Source of the DNA: Populus alba
Taxonomy: Eukaryota > Streptophyta > Magnoliopsida > Malpighiales > Salicaceae
Length of the DNA: 64,000 bases
Assembly: GCF_005239225.2 (NCBI RefSeq)
Contig: NC_133299.1
Coordinates: 7,940,967-8,004,966 of the forward strand
Direction of reading: 5' to 3'
A program made the translations under genes and the position numbers. Positions 1 to 10,643 of the stretch are shown one piece after another; position 1 is the stretch's first letter, and the number at the start of each line of letters is the position of its first letter. A model generated the notes under the pieces. The model ran no database searches and was not told the origin of the DNA. It worked only from the letters and a program-made list of their open reading frames with translations.

Positions 1-34
1 ACCTTCTAGTTTAATTTAATTTTTGATATACCAG

Positions 35-109
35 GAGACTGAAACCCAAATTCTGCAGGGGATTGGGATGATGGAAGTTGAGTTACAGCAAAATGGCACA
101 TTACTCTGA
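35..109 (+). CDS. possible terminal exon of an unidentified gene
   Basis: A pyrimidine/AT-rich stretch ends in an acceptor-like CCAG at 31-34. It is followed by 24 open codons (starting E-T-E-T-Q-I-L-Q) and a TGA at 107-109. The peptide is polar and would suit a coiled-coil tail, but I do not recognise it, and the upstream exons lie outside the window. The support is only an acceptor-like site plus a short open frame, so it may be chance. Confidence 0.2.
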   Translation, partial: ETETQILQGIGMMEVELQQNGTLL

Positions 110-511
110 AATAGATGATATCACAGTGAATTCAGTTGGATGTGCTTGATATATACTTGTTCTTAAGAAATAGTTATCCAAAGGAAGCTTCCAAGCTGCA
201 ACACTGTTCCTTCTTTAGAATAACAGTACTCATTTAAATACTTGCCCACACTTTTTACTCTTTTTTGAACAGTCTTCTGACTCTTCTTGATGATCTTCAG
301 TGCTAATGACTTCAAGAAAAAGTACATGAAAGAAAAGAATGTAGAAAAGAAAAGAGGAGAAGGAATCTCAAAGAAAACTCCATGTCAATATATTCTCAAA
401 CGAACTGTTTTTGCAAATAAGACATGCTTAGGATATTTTTCAATTAAGAAACTTCTTGACATTGTAATTGTAACATATACTAAAGATTGCATAATTTTAA
501 CATGTATTAAA
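110..511. other. no gene seen
   Basis: AT-rich sequence. An open frame on the plus strand (287-565) is lysine-rich and runs into the palindrome at 512-570, so I do not regard it as coding. If the possible exon at 35-109 is real, this would include its 3' UTR. Confidence 0.4.
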
Positions 512-570
512 AGGGATCAATGTTTTACTGTGGACTGCACCGTGCAGTCCACAGTAAAACAGTGATCCCT
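512..570. repeat. near-perfect 59-bp palindrome
   Basis: Two 29-base arms (512-540 and 542-570) are reverse complements around a single central base at 541, with one mismatch. The core reads GTGGACTGCAC/GTGCAGTCCAC. A decayed relative of the core occurs at about 1468-1490, so the T-rich array between them is bracketed by related palindromes. Confidence 0.85.
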
Positions 571-1860
571 ATACCCTAGGGTTTTTTTTTTGTTTTTTTT
601 TTTTTTATGTATTTCGGGATTATTTTTTTTCTTCTTTCTTTGTTTTCTTTATTTTTTTTATCTTTTAACAAAAAATTATTTGTTTTAATTTACTTTATTA
701 ATGTTTAATTTTTTTTATTTAGTTGTCAAACTTTCATGAAATGTTTTCTGAGTTTAACGGGTTAACCTGGTTTAACAAGTTAATTAAACAAAAAAAATTT
801 TCTTTTTTTTTTCTTTTTAATTACTTTTTTTTGTTTAATTTAGTTTATTAATATTAAATTTCTTTCTATTTAGTTATCTGACTTTCATGATACATATCCT
901 GAATTTCACGGGTTAACCAGGTTCACGAGTGAACTCAGTTAATTCTATGTTGACCCGTCAATTTTTTTTTTGTTTATTTTTTTCATAAATTTTTTTTGGT
1001 TAATTTAGTTTGTTAATGTTAATTTTTTTTTTATTTAATTATCAGACTTTCATGACATAGATCTTGAGTTTAACGGGTTAACATGGTTTGACGAGTTAAT
1101 CCAGATTTTTTTTGTTTTTGTTTTCTATTTAATTTTTTTTTCGTTTAGTTCAGTTTGTTAACGTTCACTTTTTTTTATTTAGTTATTAGATATTCATGAC
1201 ACGGATCCCGGGTTTAACAGGTTAACCTGCTTTGACGAGTAAACCTGAATTTTTTTTTTGTTTTTTATTCTTTTTGATTATTTTTTTTTCGTTCAGTTTA
1301 GTTTGTTAATGTTAAATTTCTTTCTATTTAGTTTTTTTTTTTTTTTTTTTTTACTTCATATAGGTTTTTTTTCTTTTTAATTAATTTAGTTTATTAATAT
1401 TAAATTTTTTTCTATGTAGTTCTCAGCTAATGCCTTTAGGTTTTTTTTTTTTTTATGCCTTTGATTATGGACTACACAGTGCAGTTCACAATGAAATGGT
1501 TGATGCTTTTTTTTTTTTTCCTTTTTAATTAATGTTTTTTGTTTAATTTAAATTTTTTTCTATTTAGTTATCAAACTTTCATGACATGGATTCCAGCTTT
1601 GATGGGTTAACCTGGTTTGACAAGTTAGCCCGGTTAATTCTGGGTTAACCCATTAATTTGTTTTTTCCTATTTAGTTATCAAACTTTTACGACGCGAATC
1701 TAAGGTTTGACGGGTTAACCTGGTTTGAAGGGTTAATCCAATTAATTCATTTTTTTTCTTTTTCTTCATTAGTTTTTTTTTTCTATTGGTTTTTTTCTTT
1801 GTTTTTTTCTTTTTAATTAATCTATTTAATTATCACACTTTTATGATACGACCTTGCAAC
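571..1860. repeat. T-rich tandem/interspersed repeat array with GGGTTAACC cores
   Basis: Poly-T-rich DNA carries at least six diverged copies of a unit. Each has a TTTCATGA segment followed by a core close to GGGTTAACCTGGTTTGACGAG (near 758, 909, 1074, 1217, 1602 and 1709). Spacing is irregular at roughly 105-165 bp, with one longer interval. No coding potential. It resembles satellite-like repeats common in Salicaceae genomes; the family name is not determined. Confidence 0.75.
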
Positions 1861-2505
1861 TAGACCCACGTCCAATGCTACTGGGTTTGGTATTGCAGCC
1901 AAACCCATTTAAATTTGAGTCATGCAAGTTTAATGTTATTATTAATATTATAGATATTACTCTTGTGTTAGGTGTTGCAACTAAACCTAAGACTCTTGGG
2001 TATAACTTTGTAGAAAGACTTAAACATTTTTAGATCTTAGTTTTTTTTTTAAATGTAAAAAATAATTGACCCGGAACATCGCGCAAGTCATTTAACTAGT
2101 GTAAGCTATTTGACATCACATGGGAAAAAGTTATGGATTGGAATACTGGCTCTTAGCTTTACTTCGACAGTGGTGATAAGGGCAAGAACAGTGTGCTTGC
2201 CAAGTTTCCATGAAGGATGGATCCTTTCTATTAGTAGTAGTTTATAGGAAACAAAAGAAAGATGTCATGGATGGGCCAAATGATTATTTTTCCTTTTCTG
2301 CTTGTTTTGTTGCTTTTAAGAGTAAAGCTTACTGATCAGAGATAATGAGAGGAATGGAATGTGAAACGTGTTTGAACTCGACACATGCACGTGGACAAAA
2401 TACCTACCATGTTCCCAGCGACTCCATTCCACAACTTGACTGCCTGGAGTTTCCATGAATAGCCAGTAAGCCACCGGAACCACCTTACTCAAACTGATGA
2501 CGTCC
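1861..2505. other. no gene seen; pre-insertion flank of the gypsy element
   Basis: Moderately AT-rich DNA with no convincing open frame or splice structure. It would have been contiguous with the upstream region of the SGR9-like gene (8163 onward) before the retrotransposon inserted, so it may contain distal promoter sequence of that gene (inference). Confidence 0.5.
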
Positions 2506-2510
2506 CTTTC
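2506..2510. repeat. target-site duplication CTTTC, left copy
   Basis: CTTTC directly precedes the left LTR and is repeated exactly at 8158-8162 after the right LTR. A 5-bp duplication is standard for Ty3-gypsy integration and fixes both element ends. Confidence 0.92.
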
Positions 2511-3126
2511 TGGAATAGTCTTGGTAATTTCAATGAAATAATACTAGAATTTTTTATTATAGCTTTTCTTTAACCTGGGTTTACAGGTAAATGGGAAATT
2601 GGAATAACAAGTTGAAAGGTACTTATAATAAAGAAACTGAAATAAAGGAACAATGCTGAATTGATAAACCCTAATCTAGTTTTCTGAGCAGTTTCGAGGT
2701 AGCCCGAGCCTCCTGGGTGAATGAGATTTACTTCAAAGTAATTTCCTGCCTCTTGCTGCGCCTCCTTTCCCCCTTTATAGTAATTCTAAGTTAATTGAAA
2801 ATTAATAATAATAATAGATAGAATTGACAACTGTTTTATTGATTTGTATTTGGACTCTTCTTCTTCTCCCAAACGGTATCGTAATTGGACTCCTTCTCTT
2901 ACTCCAAACGGTGCTGTTTGCATTTGAATTTACTCCCTTGCCAGCTGTCAGCCGCAAGGGTTTTTTCATCTCAGCCCTTCACGTAAGTGCTTCTTTTCCA
3001 ATCTTGATCATACACGTGCTAACTTTATTTCTTTGTTGCAAGTGAGTCTTATCCAATACATCTCCTTCATTTCATCCCCCGGCCACCACTTGATCTTGCT
3101 CCTTTAGACGCTGCCGGACTATTACA
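2511..3126 (-). repeat. 3' LTR of the gypsy element
   Basis: 616 bp, beginning TGGAATAGTC and ending ACTATTACA on the plus strand (TG...CA), about 96% identical to 7540-8157. The open frame at 2824-3045 recurs in the other LTR and runs antisense to the element; I do not regard it as a gene. Confidence 0.95.
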
Positions 3127-3127
3127 A

Positions 3128-3140
3128 CTCTCCCCTCCTT
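3128..3140 (-). other. polypurine tract of the gypsy element
   Basis: On the element strand this is a purine run (AAGGAGGGGAGAG) directly abutting the 3' LTR, the usual primer site for plus-strand DNA synthesis. The decayed polyprotein frame ends in a TAA overlapping its start. Confidence 0.88.
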
Positions 3141-6100
3141 AAAAAACCTTGCCCTCAAGGTGAGGGTAAGACTCTTTTAACCACTCTGCACCAACCCAAA
3201 CGACGTCTTCTTTGGGTTGTCCTTCCCATCTCAACAATACTTCCTCCTTGAGACTTGGCTCCTTCGGTCGAGTACCTCTGGTGGTTCTGGCTGCGGGTTC
3301 CTCTTGGGTTTGAGAATGAGTAGCTTCGGTTCAAGAATGGTTCCTTTCCCCACCCATTTCTTCAGCAGCGAGACATGGAACGTGTTGTGGATGCGGGTTT
3401 CCTTGGGAAGATCTAACTGGTAAGCCACTTCTCCCACCTTTTTTAGGATCTTGAATGGTCCGAAGTATTTGTATGCTAACTTCCTATTTTTATTTTTTGG
3501 CATGCTGGACTGTCTAAATGGCTGGAGCCGAAGGTAAACCCATTCCCCTTCTTTGAACTGGGTCTCTTTTCTGCCTTAATCTGCTTGTTTCTTTTGTCTC
3601 TCCTGAGCTCGAGCTAAGTTGTGTTTAATTTCTGCAATTTGTTTTGTTCTGTGTTGCAATTGTTCCTCTGCTGCGTGATTTTTTATTGACCCGGGAATAA
3701 AATATGTGAGGCTTGGGGGTGGGTAACCGTAGATTGCTTCAAATGGGGTAGTTTTGAGGGATGTGTGGTAACTGGTGTTGTAACAATATTTGGCCATGGT
3801 CAGCCAATTTGACCAGCCCTTCGTGTTGTCTCCTACATAGCATCTCAAATACCCTTCTAATGTTTTGTTAGTTGCCTCTGTCTGACCATTGGTTTGGGGG
3901 TGGTAGGCTGTTGACATCAGTAGTTTAACTCCTTGAGTTTGGAATAACTCTCTCCAAAAACTACTAGTGAAGGTAGGATCTCTGTCTGATACTATGTTGT
4001 CTGGTAGTCCATGTAATTTCATTACCTGCTGTGAGAACAAATTGGCGATTTTTATCGCGTTGTAGGGGTGGGATACAGGGATAAAATGGGCATATTTGGT
4101 AAACCTATCCACGACTACCATAATTACTGAATATTGATTAGATTTAGGTAGTCCTTCTATAAAATCCATATATATGGATGACCATGGCCTGTGGGGTATA
4201 AGTAAAGGTTGTAAGAGTCCTGAGGGTTTTGTGTTTTCTCCTTTTGCTCTCTAGCAGACCTCACACTGTTTGATATAGGTTTGTATATCTGATTTCATTC
4301 CTACCCAAAAGAAATCTCTCCTTGCCCTCTTGAGTGTTCTCTCAAAGCCTGTGTGTCCCGATGATGGGCTATCATGTATATAATTCAGGATGGATGTTTT
4401 TATAGGGCTGGATTGACTTATGTAGACTCTTTGTTTGTAGTATAGTATCCCTCCCTTAAATTGGTATTTCAAGGAGCCTATGGTTTCCTGGTCTAGTTGT
4501 TGTATGATAGCTTGAATCTCCGGATCAGTTTTATAGCTATCTTTTAATTGATCAGCCAGTTAACAATTGGAGTAGAGATAGCCCATAGTGTACTTTTTTC
4601 TGTGGTGTCCTCCTGTCTAGAGAGTGCATCAGCTGCTAGGTTCTCTTTTCCTGCTCGAAACTCGACTACGAAGTCATATCCAATCAATTTGGATAACCAT
4701 TTCTGTTGTGTGGGTGTTCCAACCCGCTGCTCCAATAAATACTTGAGGCTCTGTTAATCCGTCTTAACTTTAAAAGCTTGGCCCAAAAGGTAGGGCCTCT
4801 ATTTCTAAATCGCAGTGACCAGTGCTAAGAACTCTTTCTCGTAGGTGGATAGTGATAGTTCCCTTCCTTTTAGACTTTTGCTGAAATATGAAATGGGTCT
4901 GCCACCTTGCATTAGCACAGCACCTAGTTCTATACCTGAGGCATCACACTCCACTAAAAAACTTTGATTGAAATCTGGTAGTGCTAGGACTTGAGGAGTT
5001 GATACGACATGTATTAACTGTTCAAAGGCTTGTTCTACTTCTGAATCCCATTTGAAAGCTCCTTTTTTCAGTAGTCTAGTTAAGGGACCAGCAGTCGCCC
5101 CATAACCCTGGATGAACCTGCGGTAGTAGCATGTCAATCCTAAAAAACCCCTTAGTGACTTGAGTGTGTTTGGCCTAGGCCACTTGATCATTGACTCCAC
5201 CTTGCTAGGGTCAGCATGTACTCCCTGATCTGATACGATATGTCCTGAATATTCAATTTCTCTGCTTGCAAACTTACATTTGGACTGTTTGGAAAATAAA
5301 TTATGTTGTACCAAAGTCTCAAATACCACCCTTAGGTGTCTCTCATGCTCTTCCATATTGTGGTTGTAGACTAGAATGTTGTCGAAGAAAACCAGCACAA
5401 ATTTTCTGAGATAGGGTCGAAAAATGTCATTCATCAAACCTTGAAAAGTGGAAGGGGCATTTGTGAGGCCAAATGGCATCACAAAAAACTTATAGTGCCC
5501 TTCATGAGTCTTAAAGGCTGTTTTGGGGACATCTCCTTTCTTCATTTTGATCTGGTGGAAGCCTGACCGCAAATCTAGCTTAGAAAAAATCTGAGAACCA
5601 TGGAGCTCGTCGAGTAGCTCTTCCATAACTGGTATGGGAAACTTGTCTTTTACAGTTTCCTTGTTGAGGGCACGATAGTCCACACACATTCTCCATGACC
5701 CATCTGCCTTCCTAACTAGTAGGACTGGTGATGAAAAGGGGCTTTGGCTGGGTCTTATGGTACCCATTGCCAACAATTCTTTAATAAGTTTTTCTTTCTC
5801 GGATTTTTGGTAATAGGGATACCTGTAAGGACGAACACTGATTGGGGAGGTACCCTCCTTCAATACTTTAGAGTGATCATGTGATCTGCTAGGCGGGATT
5901 CCTTTTGGCTCTTGAAAGATTTCCACAAATTCTAGCAACAGATTCTCAATCTGTTCTGGAATTTCATTCTGGGCTGATCCCAGCTCCCATATTTGCAGAA
6001 CCAGGCCTTCCTCGGCTCGTCTTAATTCTTTAAAAAAGGTTGGGCTGCAGTCGACTTCTGATTCCATAGATCAGGACCGTCTTCCCCTCCTTTTGGAACT

Positions 6101-6460
6101 TCATTTTTAAGGCTGAGAAGTCCCATAGAATAGGCCCTAGACTTTTGAGTCACTGAATTCCTAACACCATATTGCATCCTCCTAGCTGAATGACATAAGC
6201 TCGGGTAACAAACTGATCTTCTTGAATCACCAGTTTGATATCTGAGCAGCTTCCCTCACTCCACAATCGAGAACCATCTGCAATATTCACCCCGATAGGC
6301 TTGTGTTTTAGGACTTTCATCCCTACCCTTCTTGCTACCCTGGGATGTATGAAATTATGTGTACTTCCTGTATCAATTAAGGCCACAAAGTTATGGCCAC
6401 TTAGCTTAACTTCCACCCTCATAGTTTTAGGATTAGGACTCCCTATGATTGCATGAAGGG
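3141..6460 (-). pseudogene. gypsy pol remains: PR, RT, RNase H, IN, chromodomain-like tail
   Basis: Protease (about 6422-6150) keeps the active-site DTGS. Reverse transcriptase (6067-4805) is largely open, but the catalytic YxDD-type box reads F-F-D-N, so the second aspartate is lost. RNase H runs past three in-frame stops just below 4805 (TAG, TAG, TAA where family members have Q, W, Q) and a frameshift near 4555. Integrase keeps the zinc-binding region (4472-4251) up to C-E-V-C, then a TAG replaces the usual Q. The catalytic core (4169-3576) keeps D, D and E in V-V-D-R-F, S-D-R-D and G-Q-T-E contexts. The GPF segment is at 3503-3231. A further frameshift separates it from a chromodomain-like end containing L-R-W-E-G-Q-P, ending near 3141. 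Most lesions are C-to-T or G-to-A changes. Confidence 0.93.
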
Positions 6461-6559
6461 ATATGTTGATTCCCTCCTTGCCATCTTCCTAAGGATCTCC
6501 CAAATCGATCAGGTCTTTAGGGACATAATTTTTTTCCTCCACCTCTTCATCTACTTCCT

Positions 6560-7513
6560 CTATTAAGAACATCCTTTGTCCTCCACACCTATGGCCAGGT
6601 CCCTATTTACTGTCACATTTAAAGCAAAGCCACCTGTCCCTTTTTTCCTTCATCTGTGTTGGAGTGAGTCTTTGTATCTGAACTGGTTTATTTTCAGCTC
6701 TGGGCTGAATTGGGGTTGGGTTTTGGTTTTGAAACCCCATAGTATTAGGCCTCCAGGATTTCCTCATGATTGTTAGATTTTCCTCCTGCATCCTTGCTAG
6801 TCCATAAGCAGTCACTAAATTCTGGGGGTTCAGCATTCTGACTCCCATTTTTATCTCCTCCTTCAATCCTCCTAGGAAACAACTGAGCCTGTGAGAGTCC
6901 GACAGCCCTCTGACCTGGTTTGAAAGTATTTCGAATTGGGTTTTGTAGAGCTCTACTGTTGATGTTTGTTTGATATTTACGAGGGCTTCCATGGGGTCAT
7001 CATAAGATGATGTTCCGAAACGAATTTGGAGGGCCTTAACAAAGGCTTCCCAACTGGTGAGAATTCCGGTCTCCTCTAGTTCCTGATACCATGTTATGGC
7101 CTTCCCTTCCATGTGAAAACTGGCTATAAACAGCCTGTGTTGAGCTGGAGCGTTGTGGAAGTTAAAGAATTGATTGGCTTTGTATACCCAACCAATAGGG
7201 TCATCTCCATTAAATTGGGGAAACTCCTGTGGATTGATTTGAGCTGAACTTGTTGAATTCCTTCCTGTGGCACCATTTCATGCCTTGGATTTCCATTAAT
7301 TGCTCCGGTGGGAGAATTAGGAGGGGAGCCCATAGGCCTTTTGCCTTGGGTTTTAGTCCATTGATCAATCCTGGCAGACATATTTCTCATCTGTTGTACT
7401 ATGTCTTCCAACATTTGCTGCTGAGTCTGCTGGTTTTGTTGCTGTAACTCCTGTTGTTGTTTCATCCCTGACATAGTTTCAATCAGCTGTGAAACTCTTG
7501 TTTCTTCAGCCAT
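6560..7513 (-). pseudogene. gypsy gag remains
   Basis: Starts at an ATG (M-A-E-E-T-R-V-S) 13 bases inside the PBS, with a glutamine-rich N-terminal part. A single-base frameshift lies near 7220-7240; the capsid-like segment continues in another frame to 6603. The zinc knuckle begins C-F-K-C but is cut by a TAG at 6603-6605, after which G-P-G-H-R-C follows in the same frame. The nucleocapsid motif is therefore recognisable but split by a stop. Confidence 0.9.
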
Positions 7514-7525
7514 CCGAGAATCGTG

Positions 7526-7537
7526 GCTCTGATACCA
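7526..7537 (-). other. primer-binding site (initiator tRNA-Met type)
   Basis: On the element strand the sequence is TGGTATCAGAGC, the standard plant iMet PBS, two bases inside the 5' LTR end (7540). It confirms the orientation of the element. Confidence 0.95.
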
Positions 7538-7539
7538 CT

Positions 7540-8157
7540 TGGAATAGTCTTGGTAATTTCAATGGAAATAATACTGGAATTTTTTATTATAGCTTTTCTT
7601 TAACCTGGGCTTACAGGTAAATGGGAAATTGGAATAACAAGTTGAAAGGTACTTATAATAAAGAAACTGAAATAAAGGAACAATGCTGAATTGATAAACC
7701 CTAATATAGTTTTCTGAGCAGTTTCGAGGTAGCCCGGGCCTCCTGGGTGAATGAGATTTACTTCAAAGTAATTTCCTGCCTCTTGCTGCGCCTCCTTTCC
7801 CCCTTTATAGTAATTCTAAGTTAATTGAAAATTAATAATAATAGATAGATAGAATTGACAGCTGTTTTATTGATTTGTATTTGGACTCTTCTTCTTCTCC
7901 CAAACGGTATCGTAATTGGACTCCTTCTCTTACTCCAAACGGTGTCATTTGCATTTGAATTTACTTCATTGCCAGCTGTCAGCCGTAGGAGTTTTTTCAT
8001 CTCAGCCCTCCACGTAAGTGCTTCTTTTCCAATCTTGATCATACACGTGCTAACTTTATTTCTTTGCTGCAGGTGAGTCTTCTCCAATACGTCTCCTTCA
8101 TTTCGTCCCCCTGCCACCACTTGATCTTGCTCCTTTAGACGCTGGCAGACTATTACA
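7540..8157 (-). repeat. 5' LTR of the gypsy element
   Basis: 618 bp, TG...CA ends, partner of 2511-3126. On the element strand a TATA-like CTATAAAGGGG occurs at about 7810-7800, a plausible U3 promoter directing transcription leftward, away from the SGR9-like gene. Confidence 0.95.
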
Positions 8158-8162
8158 CTTTC
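8158..8162. repeat. target-site duplication CTTTC, right copy
   Basis: Exact repeat of 2506-2510, immediately outside the right LTR. Confidence 0.92.
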
Positions 8163-8504
8163 TTTCTCTTCTTTTCCAAACAACATGGGGGCAGAAACAC
8201 TGTCTTGCCCAAGAATATTGCCTCCTATCGTAAGATACTTTTTTGGTGTTGATATCTCATTATAACTTGTTTATTTCTCAAATTAACAATTGAATCATAC
8301 GATATAAGCCATTAAATGTTGGAAACAAGATATTATCCAATCATCCAAGCAGTTAAGAGTCTTGGAAGAATTTGGATTCGAGGCTAATGGTTCTCCCTAT
8401 TTAATTAATTAATTGAGTAGTTTTCTTTTTCTTTGTCCTTGCGATAATAATACCGGGGAAACAATTGCCAATAGAACAATAAATGATGGCCAGTTGGTCG
8501 GTCA

Positions 8505-8512
8505 TATAAAAA
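8505..8512 (+). promoter_or_regulatory. TATA box of the SGR9-like gene
   Basis: TATAAAAA within GTCATATAAAAAGCC. It lies about 35 bases upstream of the ATG at 8544 and about 65 upstream of the ATG at 8571. A normal start site 25-32 bases downstream would fall just before 8544, which favours 8571 as the real initiator. The gypsy 5' LTR ends about 350 bp upstream, so the intact proximal promoter is short. Confidence 0.6.
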
Positions 8513-8570
8513 GCCATACATTCCTCAAACTTTCCACACTCAAGTGAAAGTCCAGGCACACGATCCAGTA

Positions 8571-9410
8571 ATGGAAGAGATCACAATCATAATGGCAGCA
8601 CTCTCCACCCTCACTTCTCCCCAACTCACAGATATCACAAGCTCCATCCTCTCGCAAACCGTCCGCCGCCGCCGCCGCCTCTCGTCCCTCCTCTGCTCTC
8701 CCTCTCTTTTCTCCCTCACCTTTCACCATCTCCATTCCCTCTCCCTCATTCAGAAGACCTTGCTCATTTCCAAACACCTCCTCTCATCCCTTCACTGCCT
8801 CACACGTCACTTCCACCCAACAACCCTTATTCCACCACACCCCAACACCACCATCAAACACCGTGACCTCGACGCTGCATTGCTTCTTATTTTCCTTTGT
8901 GATGTACACCAAGAAAACCCCGAAATACTTAAAACACCAATCGCTAAATGGCGTGAGGGTTTGAGTAAACATTACTCTGAAGCTGTGCTAAGGCAAACAA
9001 GCATTGTGGTGCATTATGGTGGTGTCCTTTTACCATATGTTGAGATGATAATAAGGTGTTGGCGGTTCGTTGGTATGATGGCTGGTTGTACAGTGGGGGA
9101 GGGTAGGGAGTTGGCAGCAGCTCCGGCAGCAGTGGTGGCGCTTCCGGCAGTAGAGGTGAGAGGAGGTGGTGAGGAGTGTGTGATATGCAGGGAAGAGATG
9201 AGTGAAGGTAGAGATGTGTGTGAATTGCCATGTGAACACTTGTTTCATTGGATGTGCATTTTGCCATGGCTAAAGAAGACGAATACTTGCCCATGCTGCA
9301 GGTTCCAGCTTCCAACTGAAGATGTGTTCGGTGAGATCGAACGGCTGTGGAGTGCTATGATCAAGATTGGTAATGGGGCCCCGGTGGGGAATGCACATGA
9401 TCGATGTTGA
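8571..9410 (+). CDS. SGR9: RING-H2 E3 ubiquitin ligase, SGR9-like
   Basis: Single-exon gene of 279 codons from the ATG at 8571 (288 from 8544). The C-terminal RING-H2 finger is complete in C-x2-C-x14-C-x-H-x2-H-x2-C-x10-C-x2-C spacing (residues 212-252 counted from 8544), with the H-W-M-C-I-L-P-W-L segment typical of E2-binding RINGs. The N-terminal half is serine/leucine-rich with a run of arginines, and an alanine-rich linker precedes the RING. Overall layout and the conserved C-terminal F-Q-L-P-T-E-D-V-F segment match my memory of Arabidopsis SHOOT GRAVITROPISM 9, an amyloplast-associated E3 that modulates amyloplast-actin interaction in gravity sensing. The open frame is intact. A gypsy element sits just upstream and could influence expression. 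The RING assignment is certain; the SGR9 orthology is from memory. Confidence 0.85.
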   Translation: MEEITIIMAALSTLTSPQLTDITSSILSQTVRRRRRLSSLLCSPSLFSLTFHHLHSLSLIQKTLLISKHLLSSLHCLTRHFHPTTLIPPHPNTTIKHRDLDAALLLIFLCDVHQENPEILKTPIAKWREGLSKHYSEAVLRQTSIVVHYGGVLLPYVEMIIRCWRFVGMMAGCTVGEGRELAAAPAAVVALPAVEVRGGGEECVICREEMSEGRDVCELPCEHLFHWMCILPWLKKTNTCPCCRFQLPTEDVFGEIERLWSAMIKIGNGAPVGNAHDRC

Positions 9411-9846
9411 TAATGGCATGAATTGTAGACGTGGAAGAATCGCAAGGACTTATTGGCCTCTAGTGAATTTGGACATTTGTGCATTTACGAGGCAAACGTG
9501 GTATAATGAATGGTTGCGATGAACAGGCTGTAGAGGATCACTTGTTGATGATAAAGACCCCTGTGGTTTAGGTACTTTGGGGCATGTTTGTAGAATTGTC
9601 GATTTGTAGCTAAATAAATGAAAGGATTACATATATTATTGGGGTTGCTTGGAAAAAAATAGATTAGAACATATATATAGAATCAATAGTTGCACAATTT
9701 GTTACTAGCTTTCGCAATCACATTAATTTTGTGGGTTAATTATATTTTATTTTTGCATGAAGCTAAATTTAAAATATTTAAACTCGTTTGTTATGCAGAA
9801 TTCAAATTATAGATACATAATTCAATTTAGGATTTGATATTATTAA
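9411..9846. other. 3' flank of the SGR9-like gene; no other gene seen
   Basis: AT-rich downstream sequence that should contain the 3' UTR and polyadenylation region (AATAAA-like TAAATAAATG near 9610). No further open frame with coding character. Confidence 0.5.
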
Positions 9847-10643
9847 GGATCGTTTGTTTGCTTGAAAATAATTTCTTTTTGAAAAATAATTTTTTTATAA
9901 AATGAATTTCTGGAAAGTGAATTATTTTTTGATGTTTGGTAGTGTTCTAGAAAATAAGTTAAAATACACTTTCCAGTGTTTGGTTATATTAAGAAAAATT
10001 AGCTGGAAAATAGCTTATTAATATTTTCATTTTTTTAAAATTTATTAAAATAATAAGGAATAAATCTTACAAATTAAAAATTTGAATGAGAATGAAATTG
10101 AAAAAAAATCTAATTTCATAAATTATCTCAAATAAAATAGATAATAATAAAAATAATGGAGATCAAATCTAACAAATAAAAATTTGAAAGATGATGAAAT
10201 AATAATAATAATAATAATAGTTTCATAAATTATTTCAAATAAAATAAATATCAATAAAAAAGAATGATGACCAAATTTGATAGATACAAAATTTCAATTA
10301 AGAAAATGATAAGAGAAAAGAAAATAACAATTATAAAAATGAGAACCAAAGTTAATATAAAAATCAAATTAAATCAAAATTTAAGGGATGCAATTAAAAA
10401 AAAAAAGAGATTCAATTAAAATATATATTAATCAGAAGTTTGAGGATCAAATTTGATATAAGTAGCAAATAATATGATATTTTCTAATTTTTTCACAGCT
10501 TCTGGAACTAGAAATTAAGTCATTTTTCTTTAACTGGAAAGTGTTTTTCGATCAATTGACTAACTTTTCTAATGATAAATAAATACATGAAAGTTTGGAA
10601 AGTGATTTTCAAAAAATAACTTTCCGGGCAAACAAACGTCCCC
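9847..10643. mobile_element. MITE-like non-autonomous element, copy 1
   Basis: An AT-rich ~0.8-kb element with imperfect terminal inverted repeats of about 35 bp. The left end begins GGATCGTTTGTTTGC; the reverse complement of the right end begins GGGGACGTTTGTTTGCC. Interior phrases such as GATGTTTGGTAGTGT and TTTCCAGTGTTTGGTTA recur in a second copy at 47266-48160. No coding potential. Class (hAT, Mutator or other) is undecided, and no clear target duplication was identified. Confidence 0.65.

Larger units (their letters stand above)
2511..8157 (-). mobile_element. complete, inactivated Ty3-gypsy LTR retrotransposon
   Basis: A 5.65-kb element reading on the minus strand: 5' LTR (7540-8157), tRNA-iMet-type PBS, gag, protease, reverse transcriptase, RNase H, integrase with GPF/Y segment and a chromodomain-like tail, PPT, 3' LTR (2511-3126), and a CTTTC target duplication. 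The order PR-RT-RH-IN defines Ty3-gypsy; the integrase tail suggests a chromovirus. The compact size is compatible with Reina-type elements, but the clade is not resolved. The LTRs differ at about 25 positions of about 617 (roughly 96% identical), so the insertion is not recent. The reading frames carry several stops and frameshifts, so the copy cannot move autonomously. It lies about 0.4 kb upstream of the SGR9-like gene. Confidence 0.96.

Noticed and set aside
287..565. 92-codon plus-strand frame
   Set aside because: Lysine-rich low-complexity start and a C-terminus that is simply the palindrome; no support.
2824..3045. 73-codon plus-strand open frame, repeated at 7855-8076
   Set aside because: It lies within the two LTRs of the gypsy element, antisense to it; the repetition reflects LTR duplication, not coding selection.
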